Shown in pieces: positions 36,966-42,000 of a stretch of DNA of 42,000 nt. Each line of letters opens with the position of its first letter. The first letter of the stretch is position 1. The notes beneath the pieces were generated by a model. The model was not told the origin of the DNA. It saw nothing but the letters and a program-made list of their open reading frames with translations, and did not search any database. The position numbers and the translations under genes are program-made. Origin of the DNA: Candidatus Binatia bacterium (lineage in GTDB: Bacteria > Desulfobacterota > Binatia > UBA1149 > JAJCZL01); assembly GCA_028278325.1 (NCBI GenBank), contig JANQEO010000445.1, positions 1 to 42,000 on the forward strand, written 5' to 3'.

Positions 36966-38138
36966 TTATCCCTGCGGCAGGCCGAGCACGCGCTTGGCGA
37001 TGATGTTGCGCTGTATCTCGGATGAACCTGAAAAGATCGTTTCCGCCCGTGACCACAAGAAATCGCGCGGCCAATCCACGTCGGGCCGGGCGTTAGAGTC
37101 GAAGCGCTCGAGTTGAGCACCCGGCCCGAGCAGTTCCTGAGCAGCCGTTTGCAGGCGTTGGTCGAACTCGCTCCAGAACAGCTTTTCGACAGACGATTCC
37201 GGCCCCGGGGCCTCGCCCGCATCCAAACCGGCCAGGGTTCGATAGCCGTTAGAGTAGAGCACCTGCCAATCTATGATGAGCTTGCCGAGGCGACGGCGCG
37301 TCGCGGTGTCTTCCAGTCCGAGTTCCTTGCAGGTAGCAACCAGGCTTCTCAGGGCGTTGCCCAGGCGCGCCGCCGTCGCCATCGTAGTCGCGCCCCGCTC
37401 ATAGCCGAGCACCGTCATTGCGATCCGCCAGCCTTCGCCGACTTCACCGACGAGATTGTCACGCGGAACTCGAACGTTCTCGAAAAACACCTCCCCGAAT
37501 TCGCTTTCGCCGGTTATCTGCTTGAGAGGACGGACATCGACTCCGTCGCTCTTGAGATCCACGAGGATGAAGGAGATCCCGCCGTAACGGTCATCTTTGT
37601 CCGTGCGCGCGAGAACGAAGATCCAGTCAGCCCACGGACCGAAGGTCGTCCAACACTTCTGTCCGTTGAGCACGAAGGAGTCGCCGTCCAGTTCGGCTCG
37701 CGTACGCAGGGACGCCAGATCGGAGCCCGCTCCGGGTTCGCTGAAGCCCTGACACCAGATCTCATCGGCGTTGAGCATCGCGGGAATGAAGCGGCGACGC
37801 TGCTCCTCGGTTCCGTGGTGTATCAATGCCGGAGCGCACAGACCCAACCCGAGACTGTTGAGGTACATAGGCGCGTCCACACGTGAGAGCTCTTCGGCGA
37901 GAATGACCTCTTCGACCTGGGTCGCATTCCTGCCCCCCCATTCACGAGGAAAGCTCATGCCGAGGTAGCCGGCTGCGTAGAGCTTGCGCTGCCAGTCGCG
38001 CCGCAGCTCGATCAGCTCGTGCTCGCCATTACCTGGGTCACGCAGGGCATCAGCCCAGGTTCGGTCCAGGTTATCGGCGAGCCACGCGCGGAGCTCGTCG
38101 CGAAACGCTTGGTGGTCCGCAGTCAGTGACAAATCCAT
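36966..38138 (-). CDS. Acyl-CoA dehydrogenase, large-subunit type
   Basis: A 390-residue FAD enzyme: GYLGMSFPREWGGRN, substrate/FAD motif CQGFSEPGAGSDLASLRT, and WTTFGPWADWIFVLART. In most relatives the catalytic Glu is in YEGT near the C-terminus; here the block reads IFSGSSEIQRN with Ser instead. A Glu in TVLGYERGA (about residue 247) sits where LCAD/IVD-type and steroid-type enzymes place theirs. It is the first gene of the pair plus DUF2461 and is divergent from a FadD-like gene. It likely oxidises a bulky acyl-CoA. Confidence 0.9.
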   Translation of the reverse strand: MDLSLTADHQAFRDELRAWLADNLDRTWADALRDPGNGEHELIELRRDWQRKLYAAGYLGMSFPREWGGRNATQVEEVILAEELSRVDAPMYLNSLGLGLCAPALIHHGTEEQRRRFIPAMLNADEIWCQGFSEPGAGSDLASLRTRAELDGDSFVLNGQKCWTTFGPWADWIFVLARTDKDDRYGGISFILVDLKSDGVDVRPLKQITGESEFGEVFFENVRVPRDNLVGEVGEGWRIAMTVLGYERGATTMATAARLGNALRSLVATCKELGLEDTATRRRLGKLIIDWQVLYSNGYRTLAGLDAGEAPGPESSVEKLFWSEFDQRLQTAAQELLGPGAQLERFDSNARPDVDWPRDFLWSRAETIFSGSSEIQRNIIAKRVLGLPQG

Positions 38139-38242
38139 GTCAGGTTATCTAGCGCGAGGCCTCTACTTGTTCCAGCAGCCCGCACCGATGCGGCCCCCCA
38201 CCTCGATTTAGGCGTGACGATTCATCGTGCTAGTAAACGGCG

Positions 38243-39847
38243 ATGGCCTGGAACCTCGCCGACACGATAAGCGCCGTGGCGGGCGTGAGGGGCGACGCCC
38301 CCGCCCTGCTGCACGCCGACCGAACACTGTCCTGGCGAGAGTTCGAGGGACGAACCAACGCGATTGCACGGTTCCTGATGGATCGCGGCGCCGCCCACGA
38401 TGACAAGCTCGCGATCTATTCGTACAACCGTCCGGAGTGGATCGAGTCTTTGCTCGGCGCCTACAAGGCGCGAGTCGTGCCGGTCAACGTCAACTACCGC
38501 TACAAGGAAGACGAGCTGTCTTACCTTCTGGATAATTCCGACTCGGTGGCCATCGTCTTCGAAGGAAGTTTCGCGCCCACGCTCGACAAGATCCGCGGCA
38601 GCCTCGGCAAGCTCAAGACCTTCATCCAGATCGACGATGGCTCACCACAAGTCCCCTGGGCCGTTCCCTATGAAGAGGTTGCGGGCGGTGACGACGCTCC
38701 CATAGATCTGGAGCGCAGCGGCGATGACCTCTTGTTCATCTATACGGGCGGAACCACCGGCATGCCCAAAGGCGTGATGTGGCGCCAGGAGGACGTGTGG
38801 TTCAGCCTCGGGGGCGGAGGAGACTTCCTTACCGGGCGGGACAAACCGGACGGCCTCTCCGCCCACCTCGACAAGCTTCGCGCCTCTCAAGGAGGCCTGC
38901 GGTTGCTACCGGCTTGCCCCTTGATGCACGGCACCGGGATGCTGATGGCGACCCAGGCTCTGATGACGGGCGGCAGCGTCGTGACGCTCACCTCCCACGG
39001 ATTGGACGCGGCCGAGCTATGGCGGGAAGTGGAGAGGAAACAGGTCAATATCATCGCGATAGTCGGAGACGTGTTCGCGCGGCCGATGATAGCCGAGCTC
39101 GAAAAGAACCAATACGACCTCAGCTCTCTCGAGGCGGTCATGAGCTCAGGCATCATGTTCTCACCTCAATGTAAGGAGCGGCTGCTCGAGCTTCACCCGC
39201 AGATGCGCCTGATCGACTCCTACGGCTCGTCTGAAGCCACCGGCATGGGGACTTCGGTGACCACCGCCGAGGGCTCTACCAAGCTGGCCAAGTTCAAAGC
39301 CGGCAGCCGGGTGAAGGTGCTGACCGACGACGGCAGAGAGGTGGAGCCGGGCAGCGGCGAACGCGGACGCGTGGCGCGCGCAGGCTACATACCGATCGGC
39401 TACTACAAGGATCCGGAGAAGACCGCCCAGACCTTCAAGACCATCGACGGCGTACGCTTTGCCGTGCCCGGAGACTACGCGATGGTGGAAGCGGACGGCA
39501 CGCTGAAACTACTGGGACGCGGGTCGGTCTGCATCAATACCGGTGGCGAGAAGGTGTTCCCGGAAGAAGTCGAAGAGATCCTCAAGCGCCATCCTGCGAT
39601 CGAAGATGCAGCTGTAGTAGGCCTACCCGACGACAAGTGGGGTCAGGCCGTCACCGCCGTCGTTACCCTTCGTGCCGGCCGAGAACTCTCCGAGGACGAA
39701 GCCAAAGAGCACACCCGCACGTCCCTGGCCGACTACAAAACGCCCAAGCGCGTGTTCGTGGTCGAGAGTTTGGGGCGCTCGCCTTCGGGGAAGATGGACT
39801 ACGCGGCGGTCACCGACCAAGCGCGCAAGCTTGCCGGAACGGCTTAG
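38243..39847 (+). CDS. Acyl-CoA synthetase (FadD-like)
   Basis: A 534-residue adenylate-forming ligase that activates a carboxylic acid with ATP and CoA. The P-loop is IYTGGTTGMPKGVMW, followed by PACPLMHGTGMLMA, SYGSSEATGMG, and the hinge and Lys motifs LLGRGSVCINTGGEKVFPEEVEE and SPSGKMDYA. The early VPVNVNYRYKEDELSYLLD block is typical of the FadD3/FadD19-like group acting on steroid or branched side-chain acids. It is divergent from the dehydrogenase pair across about 100 bp. Its TAG overlaps the opposite-strand stop of the lactonase-like gene. Confidence 0.92.
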   Translation: MAWNLADTISAVAGVRGDAPALLHADRTLSWREFEGRTNAIARFLMDRGAAHDDKLAIYSYNRPEWIESLLGAYKARVVPVNVNYRYKEDELSYLLDNSDSVAIVFEGSFAPTLDKIRGSLGKLKTFIQIDDGSPQVPWAVPYEEVAGGDDAPIDLERSGDDLLFIYTGGTTGMPKGVMWRQEDVWFSLGGGGDFLTGRDKPDGLSAHLDKLRASQGGLRLLPACPLMHGTGMLMATQALMTGGSVVTLTSHGLDAAELWREVERKQVNIIAIVGDVFARPMIAELEKNQYDLSSLEAVMSSGIMFSPQCKERLLELHPQMRLIDSYGSSEATGMGTSVTTAEGSTKLAKFKAGSRVKVLTDDGREVEPGSGERGRVARAGYIPIGYYKDPEKTAQTFKTIDGVRFAVPGDYAMVEADGTLKLLGRGSVCINTGGEKVFPEEVEEILKRHPAIEDAAVVGLPDDKWGQAVTAVVTLRAGRELSEDEAKEHTRTSLADYKTPKRVFVVESLGRSPSGKMDYAAVTDQARKLAGTA

Positions 39848-40605
39848 TCGACGGCGGCCGGCGCCTGCGGCACCGTCTTCCAAAACTCCGGATCGTGACC
39901 GTAGAAGATCCGCGCACCGCGGTCGCGTAGCACTCGGAGTCTGCGCAGCGACTCGACCATCAGTTCCTCGTCGTAGGCTACGGCCGGAAGCAGTATCTCC
40001 TCGAGGCTGCGGCGCATGTAACAAGCATCACCGCTGAGCACTACGTCGCCCGAAGCCAGCCGCACTTGTAGGGATTGGTGCCCCGGGGTGTGACCGTAGG
40101 TTGGCAGGAGCGTCAGGCTCCCATCGCCGAAGAGATCGTGCTCTCCGTCGACCTCCATCACGTCGTGGCCCAGATCGTAGTCTTTTCTGTCGAAGGAGTT
40201 GGCGGCGGCCATGTCGTCGTCATGACCCGCTTGCCATTCGGGTTTCTGGACGACCAAGCGAGCGTTAGGCACTGCCGAAAGGCCGCCCATGTGATCCCAG
40301 TGAAGATGAGAGCCGACCACGTAGCGAATGTCGTCGACCGAGACTTCCAGGGACGCCAGCCGTGAAGCGACATCCTCACCCGGCTTGAAATCTACATCGA
40401 AGAGTGAGGACCTGAGCTCCCCGAGACGACCCACCGGGTCGGTCATCGTGTCTGCGTGCAAGCCGCTGTCGAACAATACCTTGCCCTGAGGATGGTCGAT
40501 CAAGTAACAGGGCACAGGGACCTTGATGCTGCCGCTTTCACCGGCCAGGAAGTTGGCGATACCGGCCGTCAGCCAGCCGCAGGTCATCGCGAACAAACGC
40601 ACCAC
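39844..40605 (-). CDS. Metallo-beta-lactamase-fold hydrolase, AHL-lactonase-like
   Basis: This 253-residue protein has the dinuclear metal motif SHLHWDHMGG, a His in YGHTPGHQSLQV, a bridging Asp in LSGDACY and a final His in FYGHDPEFW. The N-terminus (VPVPCYLIDHPQGKVLFDSGLH) is that of AttM/AiiA-type N-acyl-homoserine lactonases and related lactone hydrolases. It could quench quorum signals or open a lactone in the neighbouring catabolic pathway. No signal peptide. Convergent with the acyl-CoA synthetase gene; the stops share three bases. Confidence 0.88.
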   Translation of the reverse strand: MVRLFAMTCGWLTAGIANFLAGESGSIKVPVPCYLIDHPQGKVLFDSGLHADTMTDPVGRLGELRSSLFDVDFKPGEDVASRLASLEVSVDDIRYVVGSHLHWDHMGGLSAVPNARLVVQKPEWQAGHDDDMAAANSFDRKDYDLGHDVMEVDGEHDLFGDGSLTLLPTYGHTPGHQSLQVRLASGDVVLSGDACYMRRSLEEILLPAVAYDEELMVESLRRLRVLRDRGARIFYGHDPEFWKTVPQAPAAVD

Positions 40606-41018
40606 GATCGGCAGACTAAAGCCGCTGCCGGGAACTCAAACAACCCTGCAGCGGCCGACGCGGCGCGGAGGCTTCGTTTCTCGGCAGGCCCGCATAAGAA
40701 CTGTTGCAATCGACGTACAGCATTGTTTCTTCAGCTTCCGGTAGCGTCCGCAAGCCAGTCTCCTCGACTGCCGATTCGTTCTCACGTGCTAGAAATCGGC
40801 CCTCCGGGCTTCCCAGGATTGCGACCGACATAGGCCTCAACCCCGCGTAAATCGCGCCGAATCCACGCCCCCTCATCTGGCATGAGATATGCGATAGGTC
40901 GGTCAGGCTGAAGAACGAAGGCTCCGCACGCGGGGGCAGCGCGGGCCGGGATTCGACAGTTCGACGTGTCGCACTAGGCGGCAGCGACACGTCCGAGCGC
41001 TCCCCCAAGGGGGAGTGT

Positions 41019-41052
41019 GGGCGGCAGGCTTCGGCCTGCCGCCCTACTTTTA
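41019..41052 (+). terminator. Orphan intrinsic terminator
   Basis: An 11-bp perfect stem (41019-41029 with 41034-41044) closes a TTCG tetraloop and is followed by TACTTTTAT. It is strong and plus-oriented, but no plus-strand gene ends within 1.1 kb upstream. Confidence 0.7.
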
Positions 41053-41187
41053 TCCAGCCTTCCGACTGCCAGTTCCCCGACTCTCACCAAGGCGTCTACT
41101 TCTCTACCGTCTCCACTTCACCTCGACGCGACCGCTCCTTCTTCACCGCACCGCTCCACGGGTCCGTGTCTTCGTGAAGGGCGTGGA

Positions 41188-41202
41188 CACTCGTCACGAG
41201 TG
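41188..41202. promoter_or_regulatory. Palindromic operator-like site
   Basis: CACTCGT-C-ACGAGTG is a perfect 7-bp inverted repeat around one base. Its role is unknown; it is about 300 bp before the last gene. Confidence 0.3.
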
Positions 41203-41322
41203 AATGGTCCGCACTGAAACCACGGAGCAAGTTGCATCACCCGACCGGGGTACGGGATCACACTTAAGACCCACCGGGTGATCACTTAGACAACGAAGAA
41301 TTAAGCGAAACGATAGTGCGAA

Positions 41323-41338
41323 CGGCAACGTATTTGCT
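41323..41338 (+). promoter_or_regulatory. Candidate sigma-54 (-24/-12) promoter
   Basis: CGGCAACGTATTTGCT has GG and GC exactly 10 bp apart and matches TGGCAC-N5-TTGCW at most other positions. It lies about 160 bp before the ATG at 41497. A 9-bp direct repeat (GATAGTGCG at 41312 and 41352) flanks it. Confidence 0.4.
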
Positions 41339-41496
41339 TGCGCGAAGACGAGATAGTGCGTTACGAACGACGTGAACGGGGAATCGTTAGCGGGACGAAG
41401 ATCATGGGGACGTTCCGCTACGAAAGTCGTCGAGGAGGTGCGGAGTCATCGGCGGCAAAAGACGACGGGCCCAGCACATCAATAGGGGGATCCAAA

Positions 41497-42000
41497 ATGA
41501 GCTTTTCGACCCAATCGAGCTTTGTCCAAATACTCCGTCGATCATCTCGCATGCTGACAGGCGTCATCGTCTGTCTATCCTTGCTTGTCGCGATATCGAC
41601 TCCCGCCCTTGCGGTAACGACAACAATACAAGCCTACCCGGCCCAGGTCCCCGATGAGGAGTGGCCACGGGGCAACGTAGGCGACGCACCGGCCGGCTTT
41701 GGTCCGGACTCGTGGCAGGGACCGTTCGCCGGCAAATCGAACTGGCATGCTCGCTACGCTGCCGACGGGGACTATCTCTCGGCGATGTTTCCAAGCGACG
41801 CAGCGACATTGACAGTCGGAGACCTCGCTTCGATCAGCTATTTCACCAAGCGCCCGACGGGCACACCCGCAGGTCGTGACTGGTGGATTCAGGTCTATAC
41901 GAGGCCGACAGGCTCCGGGGACGCTTCGAGTTGGTACCACGACCGCTTCATCAACAACTACGCGTCGCATACCAGCGTCGACACCTGGACACAGTATTCG
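41497..42000 (+). CDS. Secreted protein, 3' end beyond the window
   Basis: An ATG at 41497, preceded by AGGGGG at 41484-41489, opens a frame with no stop before the window end (168 codons). A long signal peptide (RSSRMLTGVIVCLSLLVAISTPALA) is followed by a mature part rich in Trp, Tyr and Asp (KSNWHARYAADGDYLSAMF, ISYFTKRPTGTPAG, DWWIQVYTRP). This looks like an extracellular beta-sandwich or lectin-like domain of the sort found in CTERM-sorted surface proteins. Whether it ends in an IPTL-CTERM signal cannot be seen here. Confidence 0.75.
   Translation, partial: MSFSTQSSFVQILRRSSRMLTGVIVCLSLLVAISTPALAVTTTIQAYPAQVPDEEWPRGNVGDAPAGFGPDSWQGPFAGKSNWHARYAADGDYLSAMFPSDAATLTVGDLASISYFTKRPTGTPAGRDWWIQVYTRPTGSGDASSWYHDRFINNYASHTSVDTWTQYS

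Larger units (their letters stand above)
40606..41496. other. Long non-coding region
   Basis: About 890 bp without a convincing gene; the longest frames lack ribosome sites and have biased, shadow-like composition. It contains a small CTCCCCC/GGGGGAG hairpin near 40999-41014, a strong terminator at 41019, a palindrome at 41188-41202, an inverted repeat ATCACCCG ... CGGGTGAT around 41236-41283, and a candidate sigma-54 promoter at 41323. A small RNA ending at the terminator is possible. Confidence 0.5.

Noticed and set aside
40616..41008. 130-residue minus-strand frame upstream of the lactonase-like gene
   Set aside because: No ribosome site, no motif, composition like non-coding DNA; kept as part of the non-coding region.
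41221..41496. Possible riboswitch in the leader of the last gene
   Set aside because: Inverted repeats are present but no conserved c-di-GMP or other riboswitch core could be recognised.

Overview
The window is a GC-rich chromosomal segment from a Gram-negative bacterium. It encodes a phosphate-type porin, periplasmic adaptor proteins, an RND exporter and LolD/FtsX-type ABC parts. The secreted proteins carry myxobacterial-style cysteine repeats, Dictyostelium-type CTDC repeats, dockerin-like modules and an IPTL-CTERM/exosortase H system. This mix fits an uncultured delta-proteobacterial-grade lineage (Binatota-, Desulfobacterota- or Myxococcota-like). That placement is inference from gene style; there is no rRNA in the window. 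No phage, transposase or CRISPR array was seen.

Layout. (1) 1-4373: a phosphate-starvation block with the 3' part of a PhoR-like kinase, a phosphate-type porin behind a triple 11-bp Pho-box-like repeat, pstB and phoU; pstS, pstC and pstA are absent. (2) 4387-8691, minus strand: a 1091-residue secreted cysteine-rich protein, a small secreted dockerin-like protein and a short hypothetical. (3) 8831-13073: an adaptor/ATPase/two-permease MacAB-like exporter operon. (4) 13191-18628: a secreted beta-propeller protein, an MGAT-like acyltransferase overlapping a ketopantoate-reductase-like gene, a methyltransferase, tRNA-Arg(TCT) with a partial duplicate of its 3' end, and a glycosyltransferase-like protein. 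(5) 18727-20151, minus: rph-rdgB-tRNA-Pro(TGG). (6) 20427-21862: a sigma-54 activator without a receiver domain, followed by a stand-alone receiver protein. (7) 21871-23803, minus: a secreted protein with a C-terminal dockerin-like module and an epoxide-hydrolase-like enzyme.

(8) 24107-26707 is the most notable region: an exosortase H (XrtH) gene, its associated membrane protein, a convergent cysteine-rich IPTL-CTERM substrate, and a divergent polytopic membrane protein with an HExxH zinc-protease motif. (9) 27181-32757: tpx, then a minus-strand run efp - SDR - BadI/MenB-like hydratase - MFS transporter - unknown enzyme. (10) 32858-40605: an RND exporter, DUF2461, two adjacent acyl-CoA dehydrogenases of the type that forms mixed tetramers, a FadD-like acyl-CoA synthetase and a lactonase-like metallo-hydrolase. 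Together with region 9 this suggests CoA-dependent breakdown of alicyclic or steroid/isoprenoid side-chain acids. (11) 40606-41496: a long non-coding stretch with an orphan terminator and a candidate sigma-54 promoter, leading to a secreted protein that runs off the right edge.
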